A DNA stretch of 64,000 bases from Peribacillus sp. FSL P2-0133 (GTDB taxonomy: Bacteria > Bacillota > Bacilli > Bacillales > DSM-1321): assembly GCF_037975445.1 (NCBI RefSeq), contig NZ_CP150254.1:2044001-2108000 (forward strand), read 5' to 3'. Below, one piece after another: positions 9,039-18,588 of this stretch. A model generated the notes under the pieces. It had not been told where the DNA came from. It saw nothing but the letters and a program-made list of their open reading frames with translations, and did not search any database. The position numbers and the translations under genes are program-made. The first letter of the stretch is position 1; every line of letters starts with the position of its first letter.

Positions 9039-9694
9039 TTGATACCATCTAGCATCTCGGATTCTTCGATGATAAAAGTCCCTGAGATCTTTGCGTGGGG
9101 ATTCCCAGACTGGAACGCAGGAATTATTTTAACAGCAATAATATTTACGTTTATTTTGATTTCAAATACCATCGCTGCAGTAAATGCAATGAGTGTTGTG
9201 ATTCCGAATGAGGCAGTTACTCCATCAAAGTTAAACCGAGGAACATGGGCTGGTGGGATTTCTCACATTCTTTCTTCGGCCTTTTCAACACTAGGGGTTG
9301 TTCCATTACCTGTTTCAGCTGGATTTGTACATATAACAAAACAATTCAAGGTGCTCCCTTTTCTAATAGCTTGCGCATTGTTATCAATTGTTTCGTTTTT
9401 TCCCGCTGTTGTCCAGTCATTAGCGGGTTTACCTGTTTACGTAGCGAGTGCTGCTTTAATGGCAACGATTATTCAAATGGTTGGGATTTCCATGCGAAAT
9501 ATAGTAAAAGATACGTTAGACCAAAGAAGATTAACAATTTTAGGTGTTACATTGCTAATAGGGATAGGCTTATGTCATTACCAGATGGCTCATTCAGTGG
9601 TCTTCCTGTGTTGCTCCAATATATTCTTGGTAATGGACTGTTAGTAGGGACGATTATCGCGATCGTACTTGAACAAGTTTGGAGGCCTTCTTAA
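9039..9694 (+). pseudogene. NCS2 family xanthine/uracil permease, truncated and frameshifted
   Basis: The C-terminal half of a nucleobase:cation symporter-2 protein, with membrane segments such as GIILTAIIFTFILISN and the family-typical GTWAGGISHILSSAF and GVVPLPVSAGF stretches. The N-terminal half is absent (a stop and non-matching sequence precede 9039). A frameshift near 9570 moves the last part (MSLPDGSFSGLPVLLQYIL...VLEQVWRPS) into another frame. Uptake of xanthine or uracil would have been its role. Not functional. Confidence 0.8.
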
Positions 9695-9942
9695 AACAAG
9701 AAAATGACCAAGAGGTGTTTAAATTAAATAATGTGTTTTCGACCCGTCACAAAGGTGGCAGTTATTTTTTTATAAACATGAAGAAATTTTAAGAATAAGT
9801 TTATCTTTTTTTAAGAATTTTTTAAACGGAAGTTTTTAATTGGGTATTAACATAATAGAAGTAGAAACTAAGTTCAATGAGTGGATCTGGTCATTTCAAG
9901 TTTATAGCAAAAAATAATAAAGAAGATAGGCAGGTGATTTTG

Positions 9943-10656
9943 ATGTGGAGGTGGCTAACAATAGTTATTGGAGGCATTAACCTCCTTTAGGGATGTGTCT
10001 CAGATAATGATGCAGAACCAATTCTACACAGGAAAAAGAGATAAGGGTAGAAATAGATATGAATGAACACTTAAATCAAGCTGCAGAACGCAAGGAAACA
10101 GAAACAATAAAGAGATTGATTGAGGAAGGTGTCGATATAAATACAAAGGACTCAGAATGACAACTGCTACTACTACTATGATCGCACCTTATAATAATAA
10201 TGTCGAAACCACTAAAGTCTTGATAAAAGCGGGGGCTGACATCAACATTCAAGATAACATGAAAAACAATCCTTTTTTATATGCCGGTGCAAGAGGATAT
10301 GTTGAACCTCTTAAGCATACGATCGAAGCAGATACGGATCCGGCGATGATTAACCATTATGAAGGAACTGCATTGATTCCTGCTTCAGAACATGGTCATA
10401 TAGATGCCATCCAGGAACTTCTCACAAGACCGATATTGATGTAAATCATGTAAATGATCTCGGTTGGACCGCATGAATGGAAGCAATCGTGTTGAATGAC
10501 GGTGGTGAAAGACAATAGCAAGCCATACAATTGCTAATCGATCACGGGGCGGATGTGAACATTCAGGATAGAAATAATGTAACTCCTTTGCAACATACAC
10601 GTGGGAAAGAGTTTAAAGAGATTGAACAAATTTTGTTAACAGCAGGAGCAAAATAG
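9943..10656 (+). pseudogene. Ankyrin-repeat lipoprotein, several disruptions
   Basis: Begins with a ribosome site and MWRWLTIVIGGINLL, then a TAG where the lipobox should continue (GCVSDN follows). Ankyrin-type repeats come next in changing frames: NEHLNQAAERKETETIKRLIEEG, ETTKVLIKAGADINIQD, GHIDAIQELLTR and QAIQLLIDHGADVNIQD, with the end at LLTAGAK. At least two stops and two frameshifts separate them. It was a secreted, membrane-anchored ankyrin protein of roughly 230 residues and is now decayed. Confidence 0.75.
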
Positions 10657-10754
10657 CCAGATTGTGTAAGCTTCCAAGTAAGATTAATACCGTATTACTG
10701 CTTAAATATTAAGATAATCTAAAATATACTGCAAAAAATGAGGAGACGATAAAA

Positions 10755-11714
10755 ATGAACAAAAAAGCAATAACATCAATATTGCTCGGTTTCACATTAG
10801 TATTAACAGGTTACAGCGGCGCTAAAGCCCAAGAAAATCATAGTGAACATTGGCAAAAACGAGCTGTTAAAGAGACTAAAAAGGAAAACAAGTTAACCAA
10901 AGGACAGGTAATGGCTAACATTCTTAGCAGTACAGATTGGCAAGGTACAAGAGTGTATGACAAACATCATAATGACTTAACAAAAGAGAATGCAAACTTC
11001 ATTGGTCTTGCGAAATATGATGTGAAAACAGGACATTATGAATTTTTTGATGCAAAGACTGGGAAAAGTCGTGACGATAAGGGAACATTCTTTATCACTA
11101 ATGATGGGAAGAAGAGAATATTAATTTCAGAATCAATGAATTATCAAGCTGTTGTTGACATGACAAAACTAAATAAACATGTTTTTACTTATAAAAGAAT
11201 GGGAAAAGACGCTAATGGCAACGATGTAGAGGTATTCGTTGAACATGTTCCTTATAAAGAAAAAGAGCTTTCTTTTACTGATCCGGACAAGCAGTTGAAC
11301 ACTACTACCGGAGATATTGTTAAAGACGTTGATGGAGATAAGATTTTAGGCAGCACCCTTTGGCACGGAACAAAGGTATTAGACGAAGATGGCAATGATG
11401 TAACAAAGTATAATTCGATGTTTATAAGTCTGGCAAAATTTGATGACAAGACTAATAAATATGAATTTTTCAATGTTGAAACAGGCAAAAGCCGCGGTGA
11501 TTATGGCTACTTCGATATTGTACACGAAAATAAAATAAGAGCCCATGTTTCAATTGGAAATAATAAGTATGGTGCTGCTCTTGAACTTACCGAACTTAAT
11601 AATAATAAATTTACGTATAAAAGAACTGGTAAAGACAAAGATGGTAAGGACATAACTATATTCGTTGAACATGAATCTTATAAAGGTGATCTTAAACCAA
11701 AATTTAGTTTTTAA
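10755..11714 (+). CDS. Secreted protein with two DUF4822-type repeats
   Basis: A 319-residue exported protein. The signal peptide spans residues 1-26 with a likely signal peptidase I site after AKA. The remainder is two homologous repeats of about 120 residues (roughly 52-170 and 197-312), each with STxWxGTxVxD, FxxLAKxDxKTxxYEFFxxxTGKSR and FTYKRxGKDxxGxDxxxFVEHxxYK. These match the DUF4822 family as I remember it, whose function is unknown. The LTGYSG stretch looks like a lipobox (LTGCSG) in which Cys became Tyr, so the protein may now be released instead of lipid-anchored. Start ATG 10755 after GAGGAGACG. Confidence 0.8.
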   Translation: MNKKAITSILLGFTLVLTGYSGAKAQENHSEHWQKRAVKETKKENKLTKGQVMANILSSTDWQGTRVYDKHHNDLTKENANFIGLAKYDVKTGHYEFFDAKTGKSRDDKGTFFITNDGKKRILISESMNYQAVVDMTKLNKHVFTYKRMGKDANGNDVEVFVEHVPYKEKELSFTDPDKQLNTTTGDIVKDVDGDKILGSTLWHGTKVLDEDGNDVTKYNSMFISLAKFDDKTNKYEFFNVETGKSRGDYGYFDIVHENKIRAHVSIGNNKYGAALELTELNNNKFTYKRTGKDKDGKDITIFVEHESYKGDLKPKFSF

Positions 11715-11827
11715 TAAATGTCAAATAAGATTGACATGTCGTCAAGAACGGAAAGGTATTCTGTAGCTTTGAAATAAAGTTGCACCGTTTTAAGAAAATC
11801 GCACCATTTAAAACAAAGTTTGATCGA

Positions 11828-11855
11828 AAATCCTGTACTGAGATGCAGGATTTTT
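11828..11855 (+). terminator. Intrinsic terminator after the DUF4822 protein
   Basis: AAATCCTG / CAGGATTT stem (11828-11835 with 11846-11853) followed by TTT. The rest of 11715-12164 shows no gene that I can support. Confidence 0.75.
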
Positions 11856-12164
11856 ATTATTCCGCAAAACGGGAGCGATAATGGAATAAAATTTAGATTT
11901 AAATGACTTTATTGTTATATTTTTAGGTACAGTATTTTATCAGCTGCAAGGCTTCTTTATAAGCCGAAAACATTGATTTATCAACGATGTATAAAAAAAT
12001 CTTGCACAAACGATAAAAAAATAACAAATGCATTTGGTGTTATTTGAAGAGAATGAATGTAAAAGGGATGAGTTTATGAAAGCCATTATGCGCCTTATTT
12101 TTTTATTTATGCAGGTTTATAAACATCCTTGATTTAGCAAAGCTTTGTTCTGTTCTCCACTATA

Positions 12165-12201
12165 AAAAGTGCATAAGAGCTATAGCTTTTATGCACTTTT
12201 C
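12165..12201 (-). terminator. Bidirectional terminator near the end of the aldehyde dehydrogenase gene
   Basis: A perfect 12-bp stem AAAAGTGCATAA / TTATGCACTTTT (12165-12176 with 12189-12200), T-rich on both strands. It lies about 110 bases beyond the stop codon of the minus-strand dehydrogenase. Confidence 0.75.
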
Positions 12202-12310
12202 TAAGTATCAATTATAAGTTTTTGTGGGTTCGTTTTTTAACTAGGTTTATTTCATGAGAACATAATTAATAGCTAGAACATATCTGGTATATATTCTTCT
12301 GAAAAATCAT

Positions 12311-13777
12311 TTATGCCTTTACAAATACGGTTTTAATGGAAGTGAAAAACTCAATTGCAGCTTCTCCTTGCTCACGAGAGTGGGAGCTAGATTGTTTCAT
12401 TCCCCCGAATGGGGCTTGCAGTTCAACTCCCGCAGATTCAGCATTAATACGTACGAGACCAGCATCCATCTCATTAATAAAAGAAAGCATGTGACCAATA
12501 TTTTTAGTGAAAATAGAAGCACTTAGTCCAAATTTCACGTCGTTTGCAATTTGTAATGCTTCTTCTAAAGTCTCAACTTTGATAAGGGCAAGCACTGGTC
12601 CGAAAATTTCCTCTTGGGCAATAGACATTCTATTACTAACATTTTCAAAGACAGTAGGTTCCATAAAGAATCCATTAACTAATTCATCTTCCTTCATACG
12701 TTTACCGCCATAAATCAATGTTGCGCCCTCATCTAGTCCTTTCTTTACGTAAGAAAGGACTGTATTCAGCTGGTTCTCACTTGCACATGGCCCCATCCAT
12801 ACATCTTCTTTTAAACCATTCCCAATTTTTATTTCCTTTATCTTTTCAATAAGTTTATTTTTGAACTCCTCGTAAACTTCACTTTGTACGATTACACGAC
12901 TAGTAGCTGTACATTTCTGTCCCGTAGAACGGAGTCCTCCACTAATAGTTGCAACTACTGCCTCTTCTAAGTCGGCGTCATTGGCTACAATTACAGGATT
13001 CTTCCCACCCATTTCTAACTGATACTTAGCACCACGCTTTAGAGCTCCTAGGCCAATTAATTTACCAACGGCATCAGATCCTGTGAATGTAATTCCATTA
13101 ATATCCGGATGATTAGTAATCGCTTGACCGATGACGGCCCCAGGGCCTGTTACCATATTAATAGTACCCATTGGAAGCCCTGCCTCGTCAAAACATTCTA
13201 TTACTTTGGCTGCGGTTACTGCGGCTTCTTGAGCTGGTTTAAGAATAACAGTATTTCCATAGATGAGTGCCGGTGCTATTTTCCAGATGGGGATTGCCAC
13301 TGGGAAATTCCAAGGTGTGATAACACCTACAACTCCAAGGGGAGCACGAGTAGTGAACATCAGTGCTTCAGAATCCGATGAAGGAATCACATCACCTATT
13401 TTTCTCATCCCTTCTCCTGCATAATAACGAAGGATAGCGACACCTCTAGCTGTTTCCCCTTTTGCTTCCAGAAATGTTTTTCCCATTTCACGAGTCATCG
13501 TTTCCGCAATTTCATCAATACGTTGCTCGAGTGCATTCGCGACCTTATACAAATACTCTCCACGGGCAGCACCGGATAGCTTCCCCCAGAAAACTTGAGC
13601 TTCCTTCGCAGCAAGAACCGCGTAATCTAAATCTTCTTTTTCAGACTGTTGTACATAACCGATGATTTCATGACGATTGGCTGGATTGATACTAGTATCA
13701 ACCTTTTGAATAGAAGCAGTTACCCATTTACCATTGATATAGTTTAAATACGTTTTTTCGTCAGTTTTTACGTTCAT
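12311..13777 (-). CDS. Aldehyde dehydrogenase, probably alpha-ketoglutarate semialdehyde dehydrogenase
   Basis: An NAD(P)-dependent aldehyde dehydrogenase of 488 residues, the same length as B. subtilis YcbD, a 2,5-dioxovalerate (alpha-ketoglutarate semialdehyde) dehydrogenase. Motifs: [13 protein letters not shown], the nucleotide-binding FTGSDAVG, the general base in LEMGGKNP, and the catalytic Cys in [11 protein letters not shown] (about residue 289). I chose ATG 13777 because GGGGG lies seven bases before it; an in-frame ATG at 13792 has poorer spacing. It is the last gene of a minus-strand set iclR - FAH dehydratase - this gene. That context predicts oxidation of alpha-ketoglutarate semialdehyde to 2-oxoglutarate, the final step of pentonate breakdown. 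Confidence 0.88.
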   Translation of the reverse strand: MNVKTDEKTYLNYINGKWVTASIQKVDTSINPANRHEIIGYVQQSEKEDLDYAVLAAKEAQVFWGKLSGAARGEYLYKVANALEQRIDEIAETMTREMGKTFLEAKGETARGVAILRYYAGEGMRKIGDVIPSSDSEALMFTTRAPLGVVGVITPWNFPVAIPIWKIAPALIYGNTVILKPAQEAAVTAAKVIECFDEAGLPMGTINMVTGPGAVIGQAITNHPDINGITFTGSDAVGKLIGLGALKRGAKYQLEMGGKNPVIVANDADLEEAVVATISGGLRSTGQKCTATSRVIVQSEVYEEFKNKLIEKIKEIKIGNGLKEDVWMGPCASENQLNTVLSYVKKGLDEGATLIYGGKRMKEDELVNGFFMEPTVFENVSNRMSIAQEEIFGPVLALIKVETLEEALQIANDVKFGLSASIFTKNIGHMLSFINEMDAGLVRINAESAGVELQAPFGGMKQSSSHSREQGEAAIEFFTSIKTVFVKA

Positions 13778-13949
13778 CTTATATACCCCCATATTCCTTG
13801 AAACAGTTTGCTTAATCCTGAAACATTGAATGCCAAAGTCTTTATTGTAGTTAATTTTATTGAGTAGTAATAGAACTCTCGTTAAACTAGTGTTTTTCTA
13901 AGAATTCAATGAGTATTTTTCTGCATGATTAGTGTGTTATCGGATTTAC

Positions 13950-14843
13950 TCAAACTAATATGTGTTTTGGTAACTTTACACTATTTTTCAAGACACCAAT
14001 ATTAGAGACTTCAATTTCAATCTCATCGCCATCTAATAAGGTAAAGTCATTTGGTGGAATTATACATGTACCAGTCAATAATACAGTACCGTCAAAAATT
14101 TCATTGTCGCGTATGAGGAAAGATATTAATTCATCAAATTTTCTTTTTAACTGGTTAGTATTCGCTTTTCCCTCTACTTTAAGCTCGTCATTGCGGTAGA
14201 TTCGACATGTGATGTCAAATTTGTAGGGATCTTCCACGGACTCTGCCAAAAGAATTGCCGGCCCAATGGAACAAGAATTTTTCCACATTTTTGCTTGTGG
14301 TAGATAAAGAGGATTCTCTCCTTCAATGTCACGACAACTCATATCATTTCCAATCGTATATCCAAGGATTTCACCTTCTCTATTGATAACAATGCCCACT
14401 TCTGGCTCAGGAATTTGCCAATTAGAATCACTACGTATATAAACTTCCTGCCCTGGACCAACCGTACGAGCAGCCGTAGACTTAAAGAAAATTTCTGGCC
14501 GTTCAGCCTCATATATCTTGTCATAGAAAGTGGTTGCATCAAGCTTTCCACCTGTTGCTTCATAGTTACGTGCATCGCGACTACGCTCATATGTAACACC
14601 GGAAGCCCATACTTCTTCAGCTACGATAGGAACAAGTAACGATAAATCTTCTACAGAGTATGGAATGGGCTTTGACTTGGAAATAGTAAATTCTACAAAA
14701 GAGAGTGGAGAAATATTTTGTTCTTTTGCCTGTTGGATTAATTCAATCAATCCTTCTTGAGGAAGAGGGTATACTTTTCCCTCATTTGTAACAGCTGCTA
14801 GAGTTGCTTTTGAATGCTCATTTAAATATCGAATAATACGCAT
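13950..14843 (-). CDS. FAH-fold 2-keto-3-deoxypentonate dehydratase (KdaD/XylX-like)
   Basis: A 297-residue fumarylacetoacetate hydrolase-fold enzyme. Candidate metal ligands are E146 and E148 in PEPEVG and D167 in GNDMSCRDIEGENPLY; the last motif and the length resemble archaeal 2-keto-3-deoxy-D-arabinonate dehydratase and Caulobacter XylX. These enzymes turn 2-keto-3-deoxypentonate into alpha-ketoglutarate semialdehyde with loss of water. WASGVTYERSRDAR and PEIFFKS are further shared stretches. Neighbouring genes supply the step before (YjhG/YagF dehydratase) and the step after (semialdehyde dehydrogenase). The family is firm; the reaction rests on family likeness plus context. Start ATG 14843 after an AGGAGGC site. 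Confidence 0.88.
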   Translation of the reverse strand: MRIIRYLNEHSKATLAAVTNEGKVYPLPQEGLIELIQQAKEQNISPLSFVEFTISKSKPIPYSVEDLSLLVPIVAEEVWASGVTYERSRDARNYEATGGKLDATTFYDKIYEAERPEIFFKSTAARTVGPGQEVYIRSDSNWQIPEPEVGIVINREGEILGYTIGNDMSCRDIEGENPLYLPQAKMWKNSCSIGPAILLAESVEDPYKFDITCRIYRNDELKVEGKANTNQLKRKFDELISFLIRDNEIFDGTVLLTGTCIIPPNDFTLLDGDEIEIEVSNIGVLKNSVKLPKHILV

Positions 14844-14860
14844 AAAAATAGCCTCCTAAT

Positions 14861-14877
14861 GTTTTATATTATAAAAC
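14861..14877. promoter_or_regulatory. Palindromic IclR-type operator, copy 1
   Basis: GTTTTATATTATAAAAC, a near-perfect palindrome directly upstream of the FAH dehydratase start. On the minus strand it is preceded by AAACTCA. The same 17-base sequence occurs in the reverse sense at 16119, and a one-base variant at 15700. Confidence 0.7.
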
Positions 14878-14916
14878 TGAGTTTTTATATATAGACAAAA
14901 GAGAAGGGAACCACCT

Positions 14917-15684
14917 CTATGAAATTGGTATCCCATTTCCCATTTGTTCTGATAATTGGAAAGCTGCTTGTTTCAGTTGTTCAATTAATATTTCTAGCTG
15001 AGCCTCATCTATACGAGCTATAAGTGTAGAAAGGCTAATAGCTGCAATAACTTTATTCTCATGATTTCGAATAGGTGCTGCAATACAGCGAACACCTGGC
15101 TCGTTTTCCTGATTATCAACAGCGTACCCTTGAGATTGAACTTGGTGAAGCTCACGCAAAAATTCAGATTCACCTGTAATGGTAAATTCAGTTTGTTTAA
15201 AATAGACATATTCATTTAGAATTTTTTTTATTTCTTCCTGTTCTTTAAAAGCTATTAAAGCTTTACCAACAGCGGAGCAGTGAAGTGGAATTCGTTTCCC
15301 TATTTTTGAATAAAGAATAACAGCCATAGGACCTTCAACTTTATCAATATAAACTCCCTCTTTGCCGTCTAGTATAACCAAGTGGGCAGTCTGTCCGGTT
15401 TTTACCGATAAATCCATTAAGTATTTTTTTGATAAATCTCTAACGTCTAAAGACTGAATGACATGGTTTCCTCTTTCAAAGAGCTTCATTCCCAATCCAT
15501 ATTTCCCATTCTCAGGATTTTGACTGATATAGCCATGAATTAAAAGCGTTTTCAATAAAGAATGAACAGTGCTTTTGTGAAGTCCTAACTGATTACTTAT
15601 ATCTGTTATTTTCAATTCTGCTGTATGTTCGTCAAACAAATCAAGAATACGAAGAGCACGATCTACTGATTGAATAACAGGCAT
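14917..15684 (-). CDS. IclR family transcriptional regulator of the pentonate cluster
   Basis: A 255-residue IclR-type regulator. The N-terminal winged helix-turn-helix (about residues 5-65, with KITDISNQLGLHKSTVHSLLKTL) is followed by the effector-binding domain with GKALIAF and GVRCIAAPI. ATG 15684 is preferred because AGGTGG lies at the right distance; an upstream in-frame GTG overlaps that site. E. coli yjhI, beside the related dehydratase gene yjhG, is also IclR-type. Three copies of one palindrome lie before this gene, before the FAH dehydratase and before the divergent YjhG-like gene, so it probably represses the whole cluster until a pentonate or ketodeoxypentonate binds. Confidence 0.9.
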   Translation of the reverse strand: MPVIQSVDRALRILDLFDEHTAELKITDISNQLGLHKSTVHSLLKTLLIHGYISQNPENGKYGLGMKLFERGNHVIQSLDVRDLSKKYLMDLSVKTGQTAHLVILDGKEGVYIDKVEGPMAVILYSKIGKRIPLHCSAVGKALIAFKEQEEIKKILNEYVYFKQTEFTITGESEFLRELHQVQSQGYAVDNQENEPGVRCIAAPIRNHENKVIAAISLSTLIARIDEAQLEILIEQLKQAAFQLSEQMGNGIPIS

Positions 15685-15699
15685 GAATTCCACCTACTT

Positions 15700-15716
15700 G
15701 TTTTAAATTATAAAAC
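15700..15716. promoter_or_regulatory. Palindromic IclR-type operator, copy 2
   Basis: GTTTTAAATTATAAAAC, just upstream of the IclR gene start, suggesting autoregulation. On the minus strand it is preceded by AAACGG, matching the AAAC-type extension of the other two copies. Confidence 0.65.
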
Positions 15717-16118
15717 CCGTTTTTACTATTACAAACATTCTTGCAATTCAAATATAATACTAGTTTTTTTAAAATGTCAAGAAACATAATTAAATACAAG
15801 GATATCTTTTGTCCAAAGAAAAATTATAAAGAATTCATTTATCATTCTCATTCTACAAAGCGAAATTATTAAGTCATACACTTATCCACGTAAGATTTAT
15901 AAGAGTTAATATCTTGTATAGAAACTAGTATTTTTTTAGAATTATACCCTCTGTTATTAAAACAAATAGATTCCTTACGTAGATAGGAGTAAAATGTAGA
16001 GGTTTCTTTTAAATAACATGAAATCTTACTCTATAAATGGCTTTGAAAAGTTAATTGACTTTTCAGAAAAAATATGATTATTTTAAAAGGCAACCAAAGT
16101 TTAATATAGATAAACTGC

Positions 16119-16135
16119 GTTTTATAATATAAAAC
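16119..16135. promoter_or_regulatory. Palindromic IclR-type operator, copy 3
   Basis: GTTTTATAATATAAAAC preceded by AAACTGC, about 190 bases upstream of the YjhG-like dehydratase start. It is the exact reverse complement of copy 1. The rest of the 640-base divergent region 15685-16322 is A/T-rich and holds no gene. Confidence 0.7.
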
Positions 16136-16322
16136 GAAAGGGGAGGTTTTTATAGAGAGTATACCAAGATAAACAGTCCTAAGAATATTCAATCTTTCAG
16201 ATTATAAAAATTGAAATAGCAGTAGGCAAGCATGATAGTAATTGCTTAGCAGATAATTATGTGAGCAACATAAAATATTTCTTTTTTTGAAATAAAAAAA
16301 TCTTATTAACGGAGGAATACAT

Positions 16323-18311
16323 ATGTCATTGCAATCGATATTTGGCGAAGAGGATGTATCTTTTTACAAAGTTCAAACTCATTCAAAAGGGGCAGATGGT
16401 TCACTCCCACTTACATCAGAAATGTTGCTAGATTCACCAAGTGGTGACCTTTTTGGATTATCCCAAAATGTTGGAATGGGATGGGCACCTTCAAACCTCC
16501 TTGGAAAACAAGTTCTAATCCTCGGTACTCAAGGTGGAATTAGGAATCATGATGGTACTCCAATTGCATTAGGCTATCATACTGGCCATTGGGAAATAGG
16601 TTTATTAATGAAGGCGTCAGCTGAAGAGATTAGTAGACAAGGAGGGGTTCCTTTTGCAGGATTCGTAAGTGATCCATGTGATGGTCGTTCTCAAGGAACT
16701 ACCGGCATGTTTGATTCCCTTCCTTTTCGAAACGATGCAGCTATAGTTTATCGAAGATTAATTCGATCATTGCCTACGCGTCGTGCAATTATTGGGGTAG
16801 CTACATGTGATAAAGGTCTTCCAGCAATGATGGTAGCTCTAGCGTCAATGCACAACTTGCCAACTATCATTGTCCCTGGAGGGGTTACTCTTCCACCTAC
16901 AAATGGAGAAGACGCAGGAAAGATTCAAACAATTGGGGCAAGATACGCAAACAACGAAATCACTTTACAAGAAGCTGCTGATCTCGGATGTCGTGCGTGT
17001 GCTACACCGGGAGGAGGATGTCAATTTCTTGGTACAGCTGGCACCTCCCAAGTAGTTGCTGAAGCCATTGGAATGGCCTTACCTCACTCTGCACTAGCAC
17101 CTTCAGGTCAGCCAATATGGATGGAGATGGCTAAGCAATCAGCACGTGCAGCTTTAGAATTGGAGAAGAAAAAGATATATACCAAAGATATTATTACGGA
17201 TAAAGCGATAGAAAATGCTATGGTGATTCACGCAGCTTTCGGAGGTTCAACAAATTTATTACTTCATATTCCAGCAATTGCTCATGCAGCTAATTGTAAG
17301 ATACCCACTGTTGAAGATTGGACTAGAATCAATAAGAAAGTTCCTCGCTTAGTAGATGTACTACCAAATGGTCCTGTTGGTCACACAACCGTTAAGGTAT
17401 TCCTAGCAGGTGGGGTTCCAGAGGTTATGCTTCATCTAAGAAAATTAGGTGTCCTGCATGAAGATGTACTAACTGTTACCGGAGAAACCCTTGGTGCAAA
17501 CCTCGATTGGTGGGAAAAATCAGAAAGACGTGCAATGATGAAAAAACAATTGTTAGAAATTGATGGAATTGATCCTGATGATATTATCATGGATCCAGTC
17601 AAAGCAAAAGAAAAAGGTCTAACTTCTACTGTTACATTCCCGAAAGGAAATATTGCCCCTGAAGGATCAGTAATTAAATCAACTTCCATTGATTCATCTG
17701 TGGTAGGAGAAGACGGAGTGTATCGACATACAGGAAAAGCTAAAGTCTTTACTTCAGAAAAGACAGCTATAAAAGCTATTAAAACAGGGGGCATTGAAGC
17801 AGGAGATATTATGGTTGTTATGGGCGGTGGTCCTTCAGGAACCGGGATGGAGGAAACATATCAACTAACATCGGCATTAAAACATTTGTCTTTTGGCAAG
17901 CATGTCTCCTTGATTACAGATGCGCGTTTTTCGGGTGTTTCTACTGGCGCATGTATTGGACATATTGGACCTGAGGCATTGGCTGGGGGAGCAATTGGGA
18001 AATTGCGTGATGGAGATGTTATTGAAATCATTGTTGACCGTAATCAGTTAGTGGGTTCCGTTAATTTTGTTGGAACTGAGAATGAAAGACTTTCTTTAGA
18101 AAAAGCAACTAAAGTCTTGAAAGAACGGGACCTTCATCCAGACCTCAAACCGGATCCTGGTCTTCCGGATGATACTCGTTTATGGGCTGCGCTTCAATCA
18201 GTAAGTGGAGGAACTTGGCGCGGAAATATCTATGATACAGATCGAATTATTGAAGTTCTAAATGCGGGGGTAAAAGCATTAGGTGAAGAAAAAACACTAG
18301 TTCAAAATTAA
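16323..18311 (+). CDS. YjhG/YagF family aldonate (xylonate-type) dehydratase
   Basis: A 662-residue dehydratase of the IlvD/Edd superfamily, YjhG/YagF branch; E. coli YjhG is 655 residues and dehydrates D-xylonate. Likely iron-sulfur ligands are C119 ([10 protein letters not shown]), C162 ([10 protein letters not shown]) and C233 ([14 protein letters not shown]), with additional cysteines at 223 and 226. The C-terminal half has [19 protein letters not shown] and LITDARFSG, typical of the family. Product would be 2-keto-3-deoxypentonate, the substrate of the FAH-fold enzyme across the divergent promoter. It starts at ATG 16323 after GGAGGAAT. D-xylonate is the best guess; D-arabinonate or L-arabinonate cannot be excluded. 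Confidence 0.92.
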   Translation: MSLQSIFGEEDVSFYKVQTHSKGADGSLPLTSEMLLDSPSGDLFGLSQNVGMGWAPSNLLGKQVLILGTQGGIRNHDGTPIALGYHTGHWEIGLLMKASAEEISRQGGVPFAGFVSDPCDGRSQGTTGMFDSLPFRNDAAIVYRRLIRSLPTRRAIIGVATCDKGLPAMMVALASMHNLPTIIVPGGVTLPPTNGEDAGKIQTIGARYANNEITLQEAADLGCRACATPGGGCQFLGTAGTSQVVAEAIGMALPHSALAPSGQPIWMEMAKQSARAALELEKKKIYTKDIITDKAIENAMVIHAAFGGSTNLLLHIPAIAHAANCKIPTVEDWTRINKKVPRLVDVLPNGPVGHTTVKVFLAGGVPEVMLHLRKLGVLHEDVLTVTGETLGANLDWWEKSERRAMMKKQLLEIDGIDPDDIIMDPVKAKEKGLTSTVTFPKGNIAPEGSVIKSTSIDSSVVGEDGVYRHTGKAKVFTSEKTAIKAIKTGGIEAGDIMVVMGGGPSGTGMEETYQLTSALKHLSFGKHVSLITDARFSGVSTGACIGHIGPEALAGGAIGKLRDGDVIEIIVDRNQLVGSVNFVGTENERLSLEKATKVLKERDLHPDLKPDPGLPDDTRLWAALQSVSGGTWRGNIYDTDRIIEVLNAGVKALGEEKTLVQN

Positions 18312-18424
18312 CCTATAATTGCACAATTTTAAAGCACATTAAGACCTTACTTTTTTCATTCATAGTTTATTCTCCCATTTTAATTAAATAGTTGTGTACG
18401 CTAAAATTTTGTAATAGCTTCAAA

Positions 18425-18438
18425 TGTAAGCGATTACT
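18425..18438 (+). promoter_or_regulatory. Candidate cre (CcpA) site before the GntP permease
   Basis: TGTAAGCGATTACT matches the consensus TGNAANCGNTNNCA at all fixed positions except the last. It lies in the 277-base gap between dehydratase and permease and suggests catabolite repression of uptake. Confidence 0.45.
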
Positions 18439-18588
18439 ATATTTCGTTTTTTCAAATAACTACACTTTATGACTAGTAAACAAAATAGCATAAGCATCCT
18501 AGAGTTACTTACTAATTAAAATATAGGGTCAGTATTTTTGTAAGTGGAGCAAATGGAAATATTTTAATTATTTTTTTGGAGGTTTATT

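Noticed and set aside
12075..12131. 18-codon frame MKAIMRLIFLFMQVYKHP after a ribosome-site-like AAAGGGATGAG
   Set aside because: Too short, no conserved motif; the region lies between terminators.
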